Source: JAFTYO01 sp045644765 (lineage in GTDB: Bacteria > Pseudomonadota > Alphaproteobacteria > RF32 > CAG-239). Taken from it: DNA of 64,000 bases. The notes beneath the pieces are model-generated. The model did no database searches. It was given only the letters and a program-made list of their open reading frames with translations, and was not told where the DNA came from. Where the stretch lies: contig JAZRHM010000009.1 of assembly GCA_045644765.1 (NCBI GenBank), positions 46,025-110,024 of the forward strand. Direction: 5' to 3'. Of this stretch, positions 46,761 to 53,851 are shown in pieces (within the stretch, counting starts at the first letter, position 1; each line of letters opens with the position of its first letter). The position numbers and the translations under genes were made by a program.

Positions 46761-47636
46761 TTAGATATCTCTGCTTTCTTTAGCTTTTAAGACAGTCGCA
46801 TTTACAGCGCTTGCAACTTGCTTTTTAGGAGCAGTTTTTTCTCCGTCTTGGTGTTTGGCTTCAAGTTTTGCCTTTGTTTTTGACATAGATGCTTCTATAG
46901 CAAGTTCTTGCTTATATTTTGGAGAAGATACTATATCTTCATATCTTGCCGAGATTCCATAATTACCTTGTATACAAGAAGTATATTGTTTCAACAACTC
47001 CAAAATACTTGTATTTCCTGCGACACCCTTACATTCCGGAATATGAATTAACGATTTTAATGTTGTACAATATTTGCAGTAAAAATATTCACCAATTTTT
47101 TTTGGCGCACCCCTTAATGATGTTAACTTATCACAGTAATCACAAGAAAAATCTTTACCAACTTTTTGAGGAGCACCTTCTAATGAGGTTATATTACAAG
47201 CGTAACAACAAAAATCTTCACCAACTTCTTTCGGCGCACCTTTTAATGAGGTTAATTTAGGGCAAACTCCACAATCAAAAGTTCCACCAACTTTTTGAGG
47301 CGCACCTTCTAATGAGGTTAAGTTTTTACAATCACTGCACTCAAAATTTCCACCAACTTCTTTCGGCGCACCTTTTAATGAAGTTAAATTATGACAAATA
47401 AAACAAGAAAAATCTCCTTTAACCGCACTCGGAGCGCCTTTTAATGAGGTTAAATTTTTGCAACCATCGCATTTAAAATCTCCTGTAACTGTTACGGTTG
47501 ATAAATCCGGTAGTTCTCTTAAACTACTCCCACTCAAGTCTATATCACCATCAAAGACAAAATTTTTGGGTAAATCATACAGATTATGCTCAACACCATG
47601 TCTATCTTTAACAATCAACTCTTTTTTATTTTCCAT
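46761..47636 (-). CDS. Leucine-rich-type repeat protein with CxxC in most repeats
   Basis: This 291-aa protein has about seven tandem 22-residue repeats (about 45-205) of the type F-x-C-x-x-C-x-x-LTSL-x-GAP-x-x-V-G. Related bacterial and phage repeats normally carry C-S-x-N at this place; here nearly every unit has C-x-x-C (CDGC, CFIC, CSDC, CGVC, CDYC, CKYC). The pairs could stack into a metal or disulfide ladder along the solenoid. There is no signal peptide, so it is cytosolic or an effector. The C-terminal tail is charged. It is a single gene. Confidence 0.75.
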   Translation of the reverse strand: MENKKELIVKDRHGVEHNLYDLPKNFVFDGDIDLSGSSLRELPDLSTVTVTGDFKCDGCKNLTSLKGAPSAVKGDFSCFICHNLTSLKGAPKEVGGNFECSDCKNLTSLEGAPQKVGGTFDCGVCPKLTSLKGAPKEVGEDFCCYACNITSLEGAPQKVGKDFSCDYCDKLTSLRGAPKKIGEYFYCKYCTTLKSLIHIPECKGVAGNTSILELLKQYTSCIQGNYGISARYEDIVSSPKYKQELAIEASMSKTKAKLEAKHQDGEKTAPKKQVASAVNATVLKAKESRDI

Positions 47637-47731
47637 TTGTTTTACTCCGAAGCATTTTACAATAAGTTTACTATATAAAAAATATAGACAAAAGTCAAGT
47701 TGCTTTACAAACAGTAAAAAATCGTGAAAAT

Positions 47732-47764
47732 AATAAAAAAGGCTTTATCAGTGATGATAAAGCC
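47732..47764 (-). terminator. Terminator after rubrerythrin
   Basis: In minus sense, GGCTTTATCA-TCAC-TGATAAAGCC is followed by TTTTTTATT. It lies 20 bases after the rubrerythrin stop. Confidence 0.85.
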
Positions 47765-47783
47765 CTAAATCTAAAATTTAATA

Positions 47784-48323
47784 TTAAAACTTTTCTTGCA
47801 ATTCAAAGAAATATGCTTGCGGATGATCGCAAACGGGGCATTTTAACGGAGCTTTCGGACTTTCAATTCTGTGTCCGCAATTTCCACATTCCCAAATCAC
47901 TTTTGTAGGACGTTCAAAAATCTTTCCTTCACATAAAGAATCAAGAAGTGCCTGATATCTTTCTTCATGACCTTTTTCAATTTTTGCAACTTCTTCAAAC
48001 AAATATGCAATTTTTGTGAAACCTTCTTCTTTAGCTTCTTTAGCCATGCGAGCATACATATCTGTCCACTCATAATTTTCACCTTGAGCTGCATCTTTTA
48101 AGTTTTCGATAGTTGAAGGAACTTCACCACCATGCAAAAGCTTAAACCACAATTTTGCATGCTCTTTTTCATTATCAGCTGTTTGTGTAAATTTATCAGC
48201 AATAATGTTATAACCTTCTTTTTTTGCTTTTGATGCATAATAAGTATACTTATTACGAGCCATAGACTCTCCTGCAAAAGCCTCTTTAAGATTTTGTTCT
48301 GTTTTAGAGCCTTTTAAATCCAT
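47784..48323 (-). CDS. rbr: Rubrerythrin
   Basis: This 179-aa protein has an N-terminal ferritin-like diiron four-helix domain with the ExxR/ExxH ligand pattern (EAFAGESMARNKY; ADNEKEHAKLWF; EKGHEERY). A C-terminal rubredoxin domain has CGNCGHR and CPVCDH. It reduces peroxide in anaerobes and microaerophiles, which suggests a low-oxygen habitat. Its promoter region carries an inverted repeat between -35 and -10. Confidence 0.95.
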   Translation of the reverse strand: MDLKGSKTEQNLKEAFAGESMARNKYTYYASKAKKEGYNIIADKFTQTADNEKEHAKLWFKLLHGGEVPSTIENLKDAAQGENYEWTDMYARMAKEAKEEGFTKIAYLFEEVAKIEKGHEERYQALLDSLCEGKIFERPTKVIWECGNCGHRIESPKAPLKCPVCDHPQAYFFELQEKF

Positions 48324-48357
48324 TAGTTCTCTCCTAAATAAAGTTGTTTCTGTGATA

Positions 48358-48385
48358 AAAATAACACCCTGAAACAGGGTGTCAA
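48358..48385 (-). promoter_or_regulatory. Rubrerythrin promoter with hairpin-forming spacer
   Basis: In minus sense TTGACA is followed by 16 bases and then TATTTT. The stem ACACCCTG-TTT-CAGGGTGT overlaps the -35 end and fills the spacer. The same hairpin plus T-rich tail could also terminate transcripts of the M23 peptidase gene, which ends 28 bases upstream. An operator for a redox or metal regulator is possible. Confidence 0.55.
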
Positions 48386-48412
48386 TAAAATAAAAACGTT
48401 ATCAAAAATTTT

Positions 48413-49918
48413 TTATATCTGTTCTTGATTTTCCAGAATATCTATAACCTCACCAATTTGATCGTTGTCAGCAACTTCTTTTTTTGTAGCACTCATTTGC
48501 TTTATTTTTGCTACTTCTTTTTTAAATTCAGCAAGCTTTGCACCACTCAAGTTTTCGCCGGTTGCTGCTCTGATTTTAAGAGGATCAACCTTTTTACCGT
48601 TTCTTACAACCTCAAAGTGAAGATGTGGCCCGGTTGAACGCCCCGTATTTCCTACATATGCAATTACTTGTCCTTGCTTTACTCTGACACCGGGACGAAT
48701 TCCTTTAGCAAAAGATTTTAAATGAGCATATCCTGTTGTATATTCCGAATTATGTCTTATCTTAACAAAATAGCCATATCCGCCAACCCATTTTGCTTGT
48801 GTTACCGTTCCGTCACCACTTGCATACACTTTTGTACCCATCGGCGCAGCATAATCTATACCATGATGATTGCGATAATCTTTAAATATCGGATGCAAAC
48901 GACGCCCATATCGTGAAGAAATTCTGGCATTTTTAAATGCAAGAGGCTTTTTATCGAGTGTTTTCTTTAAAGCAAGACCTTTTTCATCATAATAGTCAAC
49001 ATTACCTTTTTTATCTTCAAAACGATAAAGTTCTATTTTATCTTTACCTAACTTCAATGAAGCATAAATTATATCACCATATTTTACAACATTTCCGTTA
49101 GGTGAAAGTTCTTGTTCAAAACGAACCTCAAATTCATCACCTGCTCTTACGTCTCTTCTGAAATCTACACTAAATGAAAAAATATTGATAAAGTTTCCGA
49201 CAACATTTACCGGAACACCGGCATTTTTCATAGCTGATGATACGTTTCCGTTTATAATACCGTTTATAACTTTGATTTCCGTTGTTAAATCATCTTGTTC
49301 GACTCGCGATTCATAAGTGTTTTCAGAGTTTTTTTCTACTATATATCTTGTACCGCTAACAGGCTCAATAATTATCTTATCAACGGAAACAAGCTCGTTG
49401 TATACACTATCAACGGTTGTGGTTATATCAACTTGTTGCCCAACCTTAATATTACGTGCATCATAAACTTTTTTATAAACACTATAAATATCTGTTGCTT
49501 TAGAATAATCAAGGCCCAAATCGGTTAATATACCTATAAAACTATCACCTTTAGAAACAGTAATAATATCATGATTTACTCTCATACCTTTTGAAGAAAC
49601 CGCTTGCTGAACAATCTCTTGAGCATCTGTTTGAGTTGCCGTATTTTCTATTATTTGTGTTTCCTGCGAATCTGAAATTTGTTCCTCTAAAAATTCTTCT
49701 GTCTTTAAATCATCATTGATATCTTCTGATAAAGCACCATCAAACTCTTCAGGAACAAGGTTTTCCATTTCAAGTCTGTTAGGTGTAGAAGCTTTTACAC
49801 TATTATTATTGTAAATAGAAACAAGCAAAGCTCCTGTAACAGCGATAGCATATATAAACAATAAAGTTCTTTCTCTTCTGATACGCTTTGCTTTTTTTCT
49901 CTTCTTTGTAAAGTCCAT
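48413..49918 (-). CDS. M23-family peptidoglycan endopeptidase (MepM-like)
   Basis: This 501-aa protein has a basic cytoplasmic N-terminus, a membrane anchor (about 22-40), an acidic linker and a LysM/OapA-like region (ITVSKGDSFIGILTDLG). The M23 domain near 350-450 has zinc ligands in HHGIDYAAPMG and HLHFEV. All lysostaphin-type ligands appear intact, so it is probably an active endopeptidase that cuts cross-links for wall growth. It is anchored at the inner membrane, facing the periplasm. Confidence 0.9.
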   Translation of the reverse strand: MDFTKKRKKAKRIRRERTLLFIYAIAVTGALLVSIYNNNSVKASTPNRLEMENLVPEEFDGALSEDINDDLKTEEFLEEQISDSQETQIIENTATQTDAQEIVQQAVSSKGMRVNHDIITVSKGDSFIGILTDLGLDYSKATDIYSVYKKVYDARNIKVGQQVDITTTVDSVYNELVSVDKIIIEPVSGTRYIVEKNSENTYESRVEQDDLTTEIKVINGIINGNVSSAMKNAGVPVNVVGNFINIFSFSVDFRRDVRAGDEFEVRFEQELSPNGNVVKYGDIIYASLKLGKDKIELYRFEDKKGNVDYYDEKGLALKKTLDKKPLAFKNARISSRYGRRLHPIFKDYRNHHGIDYAAPMGTKVYASGDGTVTQAKWVGGYGYFVKIRHNSEYTTGYAHLKSFAKGIRPGVRVKQGQVIAYVGNTGRSTGPHLHFEVVRNGKKVDPLKIRAATGENLSGAKLAEFKKEVAKIKQMSATKKEVADNDQIGEVIDILENQEQI

Positions 49919-50068
49919 TTTAATAAAATCCTTTAATTTTTTATTTCTCTATACAATGCAACAAGAGCAATTTTTTTTCAAGTAGATAATCAAGTTATAC
50001 AAAAATAGAAAAAATATCACACATTTACAATCACTTATAACAAAAATTAAAAAAATTAAAAAAAACAC

Positions 50069-50097
50069 TTGCATTTATATTTTTTGTTATGTATAAA
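50069..50097 (+). promoter_or_regulatory. Promoter of tRNA-Asp
   Basis: TTGCAT, a 17-base spacer and TATAAA end about 17 bases before the first tRNA base. This is a near-consensus housekeeping promoter. Confidence 0.75.
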
Positions 50098-50113
50098 ATG
50101 TTTGTTAATTGCT

Positions 50114-50190
50114 GGGGGCGTAGTTCAGTTGGTTAGAATACATGCCTGTCACGCATGGGGTCGCGAGTTCGAGCCTCGTCGCTCCCGCCA
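50114..50190 (+). tRNA. tRNA-Asp (GTC)
   Basis: This 77-nt cloverleaf has the acceptor GGGGGCG / CGCTCCC, anticodon GTC in CCTGTCACG, the T-loop TTCGAGC, discriminator G and an encoded CCA. A terminator follows after seven bases. Confidence 0.95.
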
Positions 50191-50197
50191 GTTTAAG

Positions 50198-50223
50198 AGG
50201 TCACGTCAAGTGACCTTTTTTTA
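50198..50223 (+). terminator. Terminator after tRNA-Asp
   Basis: AGGTCAC-GTCAA-GTGACCT is followed by a T-run. Confidence 0.85.
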
Positions 50224-50301
50224 TTTATATGTCTTTCTTTTTATATCTAGACATTACAACAAAAATTAAGTATAGTATCTTTATAAAAATATTATGTTGT
50301 T

Positions 50302-51000
50302 ATGTTACATTTAATTCCATTATTAGTAGTTTTGTTTTGCATAATTGTATGTGAAACAATGTCAGTCGTATCAGTTTCTAAATCAAGAAAACAATTCATT
50401 AATCAAAAAAATTTAGATATATCCTGTATTAAAGAGCCAACCTTACTGAGTGAAATAATAAAACGATTATTTGATGTAATTGTAGCCTTGGTTGTTTGTA
50501 TAACAATTTTACCTGTTATGTATATCATATTAGGTATAATTATAAAAATAACATCACCGGGGCCTATTATTTTTGCTCAAAAACGAGTCGGAATATTTGG
50601 AAAAGTGTTTACTTGTTACAAGTTTAGATCAATGTATCAAGATGCTAATTATGACATGGCTGTTAAAAACGATAAACGTGTTACACTTGTCGGACATTTT
50701 ATAAGGAAAACTCATATAGATGAATTTCCGCAATTTTATAATGTTCTGATAGGCGACATGAGTTTGGTCGGCCCTCGCCCTACCATGCGTTTTGTAACAG
50801 AAAAACTTGACACTCATCCTAAATATTTATATCGGCTTTTAGCACGTCCTGGAATAACAGGAATGACCCAATTGAAAGGAAGGCAATGTTCTTTAATCAA
50901 TAAACTTGAAATTGATTTTGAATATATGAAAAGAAACTCTTTGTGGCTGGATTTTAAAATCATCTTAAATACTTTAAAGTTTCAAGATGAAAGTTATTAA
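50302..51000 (+). CDS. Polyprenyl-phosphate sugar-1-phosphate transferase (bacterial sugar transferase)
   Basis: This 232-aa protein has a membrane helix at 1-22 and a membrane-embedded helix (about 57-80). The family motifs are FAQKRVGIFGKVFTCYKFRSM in two halves, THIDEFPQFYNVLIGDMS, LVGPRP and RPGITGMTQ. It starts lipid-linked glycan synthesis (capsule, O-antigen or exopolysaccharide). No other polysaccharide genes are adjacent. No clear ribosome site precedes the ATG. Confidence 0.9.
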   Translation: MLHLIPLLVVLFCIIVCETMSVVSVSKSRKQFINQKNLDISCIKEPTLLSEIIKRLFDVIVALVVCITILPVMYIILGIIIKITSPGPIIFAQKRVGIFGKVFTCYKFRSMYQDANYDMAVKNDKRVTLVGHFIRKTHIDEFPQFYNVLIGDMSLVGPRPTMRFVTEKLDTHPKYLYRLLARPGITGMTQLKGRQCSLINKLEIDFEYMKRNSLWLDFKIILNTLKFQDESY

Positions 51001-51032
51001 AAAAACGCAACATAAAAAATGTTGCGTTTTTT
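51001..51032. terminator. Bidirectional terminator
   Basis: AACGCAACA and TGTTGCGTT pair around an A-rich loop, with flanking A and T tracts. It lies between the convergent sugar transferase and rlmH genes. Confidence 0.85.
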
Positions 51033-51044
51033 AATTTACAGATT

Positions 51045-51485
51045 TTATTCTCTATGATAAGGATGCCCGTTTATAATGGTTTGTATGCGATAAATTTGTT
51101 CTGTCAAAACTGCTCTCATCAAAATATGCGGCAATGTAAGTTTTCCGAAAGAAAGTATGAGATCTGCTCTTTTGCGGGTTTGTTCCAAATGCCCATCTGC
51201 ACCACCGATTAAAAAGCAAATTTCCGAACATCCGTTTAATTGCCAGTTTTCAACCTTTTTAGCAAGTTCCTGACTTTTTATATTTTCTCCTCTTTCATCA
51301 AGAACTATCACTTTTGCACCAAAAGGAATCGACTGATTTAAAAATTTTGCTTCATCTTCTTGGGTAGAATTATCTTTTTCTTTAATAACAATATCCCAAC
51401 CGGAACGTTTGACATACTCTTCAATAATAGAACTTTCCGGACTGTTTCTTTTGCATTTTCCGATTGCTAATATATAAACTTTCAT
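51045..51485 (-). CDS. rlmH: 23S rRNA pseudouridine-1915 N3-methyltransferase RlmH
   Basis: About 146 aa from the ATG at 51485 (MKVYILAIGKCK); an in-frame TTG two codons earlier is possible. This SPOUT methyltransferase has LDERGENIKSQELA, FLIGGADGHLE and the C-terminal MRAVLTEQIYRIQTIINGHPYHRE pattern (in parts) that defines RlmH. Length is normal for the family (about 155). Confidence 0.95.
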   Translation of the reverse strand: MKVYILAIGKCKRNSPESSIIEEYVKRSGWDIVIKEKDNSTQEDEAKFLNQSIPFGAKVIVLDERGENIKSQELAKKVENWQLNGCSEICFLIGGADGHLEQTRKRADLILSFGKLTLPHILMRAVLTEQIYRIQTIINGHPYHRE

Positions 51486-51599
51486 CGACAATATCTTTCA
51501 AAAAAAGGTCTTTAATTTAACAACAACTATTTGATTTATATCAACATTTAATGCCATGCAGAATACGTATTGTCAAGTTTGTTTTTTCTTTTAAAAAAT

Positions 51600-51630
51600 A
51601 AAAAAGTGGCTCATGAAGAACCACTTTTTT
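51600..51630. terminator. Bidirectional terminator
   Basis: AAAAAGTGG and CCACTTTTT form a 9-bp stem around an 11-base loop. It lies just downstream of the helical-repeat gene (minus strand). Confidence 0.8.
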
Positions 51631-51658
51631 ATAAAATTTAACATTATGCAGCTAATTG

Positions 51659-52864
51659 CTAAAAATGTATGGCAGGCAAACCAAATTTCTTACGATACAT
51701 TTCTATCCATTTCGGATTTCCACTCGAAATTACCATTGCATAAGTTTTAGGATAATACACTTTGAGACAGTCAAGAACGCAAAGCATATCATCTTCATTG
51801 CCGGCTTTGATAACAGCCGATATCATACCTGATCCGGTTACACAGTTTCTATCAGATTTAATCAGCTCTCGGAACAAATGATGCCAGCCTTTTTTCAAAA
51901 TTTGATATGCATGCTCATCTTTCAGATAAGCAGAAGAAAACTCTTCCCACAGCCACCTTACTAAAGTTTCATTGCCGAAAGAAATAATGTTGCTGATATC
52001 TGAATCTGATATGTGAATGCAATGAAAATGATGCTTCAAAACTAATAGCTCATCAACATTCTTACGCGCTATCAATAAGCTGAGAGTTTCTTCATTCAGT
52101 TGAATATCTTTACTCAACCAACACATCAGCTGCTCATGAGAAGCTTCTTTCATCAAGCATTGACCACACCATATTTCCAGATGAGGTGCTACTTTTACCA
52201 AACGTTCAAACATATCACCACGTTTTAACAAAGTTGATAAAACTGACTCATACCTGATAGACTTATACTTGTAATCAATATCACGATAATAAAGCTTGGT
52301 TGTAAAATAGCTCTTAATTTGCTTAAACGTCCCTTCTTTAACTAAGGCAATTTCTACCTTTTCCGGCAAACTTTCATGATAGCTGTAAAAATGTCTGATT
52401 TCATTCGTGTCATTCAGCCTATCAAACTCAAGCAAAGCAATTTTTGCTTCATCTGATAAACGACAACGAATCAAAAGTTTTTTCACCTCATCTGCATTGT
52501 TCCTTTTGATAATCGGAACAGCTATTCCTGATGGGAAGTTATTAAAATCGCTATTTTCGAGGAAAAGCATAATAGATTCATGGTCTCCTCTTGCAATCAC
52601 TTCCATCGCAATATTAAACGAGCTGAAGATTCCTTGGACAGAACCATCGAGATACTTTCGAAGTGTTTCTATATGCACAGAACGAACAAACGCCATATGC
52701 TGTTCTTCTTCGATGTAATAAGGATTTTTGCTAAAATATCGCAAAACTTCTTTTTCTGATGCTGTTTTCAGAAAATGCTCAAAATGTTCTTGCTTCTGAA
52801 ACGGTAATTTTTGTGACAACAACAAATTATAAATTTGTTCGTCAGTTAAATTTTTCTTACTCAT
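51659..52864 (-). CDS. Helical-repeat protein, unknown function, possibly transferred
   Basis: This 401-aa protein is all-helical and made of irregular repeats of about 30 residues (HIETLRKYLD; GDHESIMLFLENSDF; NADEVKKLLIRC; NVDELLVLKHHF; GNEDDMLCVLDCL). This resembles helical-repeat proteins common in gut Bacteroidota. No Shine-Dalgarno-like sequence precedes the ATG, unlike most genes here, and the coding sequence looks somewhat richer in G+C. No signal peptide is seen. A protein-binding role is inferred only from the repeat type. Confidence 0.6.
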   Translation of the reverse strand: MSKKNLTDEQIYNLLLSQKLPFQKQEHFEHFLKTASEKEVLRYFSKNPYYIEEEQHMAFVRSVHIETLRKYLDGSVQGIFSSFNIAMEVIARGDHESIMLFLENSDFNNFPSGIAVPIIKRNNADEVKKLLIRCRLSDEAKIALLEFDRLNDTNEIRHFYSYHESLPEKVEIALVKEGTFKQIKSYFTTKLYYRDIDYKYKSIRYESVLSTLLKRGDMFERLVKVAPHLEIWCGQCLMKEASHEQLMCWLSKDIQLNEETLSLLIARKNVDELLVLKHHFHCIHISDSDISNIISFGNETLVRWLWEEFSSAYLKDEHAYQILKKGWHHLFRELIKSDRNCVTGSGMISAVIKAGNEDDMLCVLDCLKVYYPKTYAMVISSGNPKWIEMYRKKFGLPAIHF

Positions 52865-53102
52865 AAATAATTGGGATTAATAGTGAAACATATGTGTATT
52901 TTTATGTCCTGACTATAATACAACAAATAAAATTTGTCAATTTTTTTATAAGTATAAACTATTGTTCATACACCCTAACAGAGAAAACACTTTTGGGTAG
53001 TTTTTGTAATAGCGAAAATATATAAACTTGACTTTAAGTCACTTATAATATATAAAAAAACATCATTTAATATTATTAATAAACACTTTAATCTCAATCA
53101 TT
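52865..53102. promoter_or_regulatory. Divergent intergenic region with plus-strand promoter
   Basis: On the plus strand TTGACT (53028-53033), a 17-base spacer and TATAAA (53051-53056) precede the small membrane protein gene. On the minus strand a TTGACA followed by TATTAT-type sequence lies upstream of the helical-repeat gene. Neither gene has a ribosome site in this stretch. No gene is visible here. Confidence 0.5.
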
Positions 53103-53381
53103 ATGAACAAAAAAGAATTAATTTTGAAAAAGACGAACATTATTTCGTTGATTGCATTACTTGGAGCAGTAGTGTATTGGAGTGTTGCACTCGTTGTATT
53201 ATTTTGTTTCGAAGAATGGCTATTAAGTTGGTGGACCTCTAATATGTCATTTATCGGTGCAAGTATATTGCTTACGGTGTTGTGGTACCTATTTTGCATT
53301 GGTTGGTTGACATACAACATCAGAAAAATCGAGAGAAGCCCCGAGAAAGTAGACGTAGTCGATATTGACGGTTTTTGTTAG
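53103..53381 (+). CDS. Small two-helix membrane protein, unknown function
   Basis: This 92-aa protein has two membrane segments (about 14-36 and 47-72), a tryptophan-rich loop (FEEWLLSWWTSNMS) and an acidic tail. It lacks a Shine-Dalgarno sequence. It is divergent from the helical-repeat gene and shares that gene's atypical expression signals. No family is recognised. Confidence 0.5.
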   Translation: MNKKELILKKTNIISLIALLGAVVYWSVALVVLFCFEEWLLSWWTSNMSFIGASILLTVLWYLFCIGWLTYNIRKIERSPEKVDVVDIDGFC

Positions 53382-53455
53382 CTGATGTCCTTTTCGTATA
53401 TCTTTAAGTTTATAAAGTATTTTTGCAAAACGACAATTGTAGCTTCTTTGTAATT

Positions 53456-53493
53456 AAAAATATCCTTGAGTTTTAACACTCAAGGATATTTTT
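53456..53493. terminator. Bidirectional terminator
   Basis: TATCCTTGAG / CTCAAGGATA has an 8-base loop and flanking A5/T5. It is followed directly by a copy of the tRNA-Ser 3' end sequence. Confidence 0.8.
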
Positions 53494-53505
53494 GTAATGG
53501 CGGAG
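53489..53505. repeat. Direct repeat of the tRNA-Ser 3' end (left copy)
   Basis: TTTTTGTAATGGCGGAG is identical to 53654-53670, which overlaps the CCA end of tRNA-Ser. The likeness continues as AGTGAGAT after a small offset. It resembles an att-like duplication or the remnant of a second tRNA-type gene end. Confidence 0.6.
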
Positions 53506-53629
53506 TTAAGTGAGATGACTTCGTGCTCGGCGCTCATCGGCTTTTTGCCGACCGCGATGCTCCCGCCTCGCTTTCGCTTGAAGTGCGAACTCACTTGTTT
53601 CGTGAGTTCAAATCTCACATCGCCCTAAC
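53498..53629. other. G+C-rich structured segment next to tRNA-Ser
   Basis: About 130 bases are much richer in G+C than the flanks and have nested complementarities: AAGTGAG with CTCACTT, ACTTC with GAAGT, TCGGC-TTTTT-GCCGA, AACTCAC with GTGAGTT, and a T-arm-like GTGAG-TTCAAAT-CTCAC. On the minus strand it ends CTCCGCCA followed by a terminator, like a tRNA. I cannot fold a standard cloverleaf. An open frame across it is not convincing as a protein. Confidence 0.45.
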
Positions 53630-53630
53630 A

Positions 53631-53658
53631 GAAAAGCCCACCTTTTGGTGGGCTTTTT
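53631..53658. terminator. Bidirectional terminator after tRNA-Ser
   Basis: AAAAGCCCACC-TTTT-GGTGGGCTTTT forms an 11-bp stem. It ends a few bases from the encoded CCA of the minus-strand tRNA-Ser. Confidence 0.85.
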
Positions 53659-53662
53659 GTAA

Positions 53663-53752
53663 TGGCGGAGAGAGTGAGATTCGAACTCACGGAAGGGTCG
53701 CCCCTTCGACGGTTTTCAAGACCGCTGCATTAAACCGCTCTGCCATCTCTCC
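53663..53752 (-). tRNA. tRNA-Ser (TGA)
   Basis: This 90-nt class II tRNA has the acceptor GGAGAGA / TCTCTCC, anticodon TGA in GTCTTGAAAAC, a long variable arm, T-loop TTCGAAT, discriminator G and an encoded CCA. A likely promoter lies about 39 bases upstream. Confidence 0.95.
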
Positions 53753-53790
53753 ATCTGCAAGATGTTATCATCAACAACTTACTTTGCACC

Positions 53791-53819
53791 TATTTACACC
53801 ATCATTTTGCATACGTCAA
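53791..53819 (-). promoter_or_regulatory. Promoter of tRNA-Ser
   Basis: In minus sense TTGACG, a 17-base spacer and TAAATA lie between polA and the tRNA. Confidence 0.65.
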
Positions 53820-53851
53820 GTTTTTTTATAATAATTTTTTATATTTTTTTA

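Noticed and set aside
53498..53629. A second complete tRNA gene
   Set aside because: There is a T-arm-like hairpin on one strand and a CCA-like end on the other, but no consistent cloverleaf on either; kept only as a structured element.
53523..53831. Open frame across tRNA-Ser and the structured segment (reading SEIRTHGRVAPS and so on)
   Set aside because: This is the antisense of a tRNA gene, a well-known spurious ORF; there is no ribosome site.
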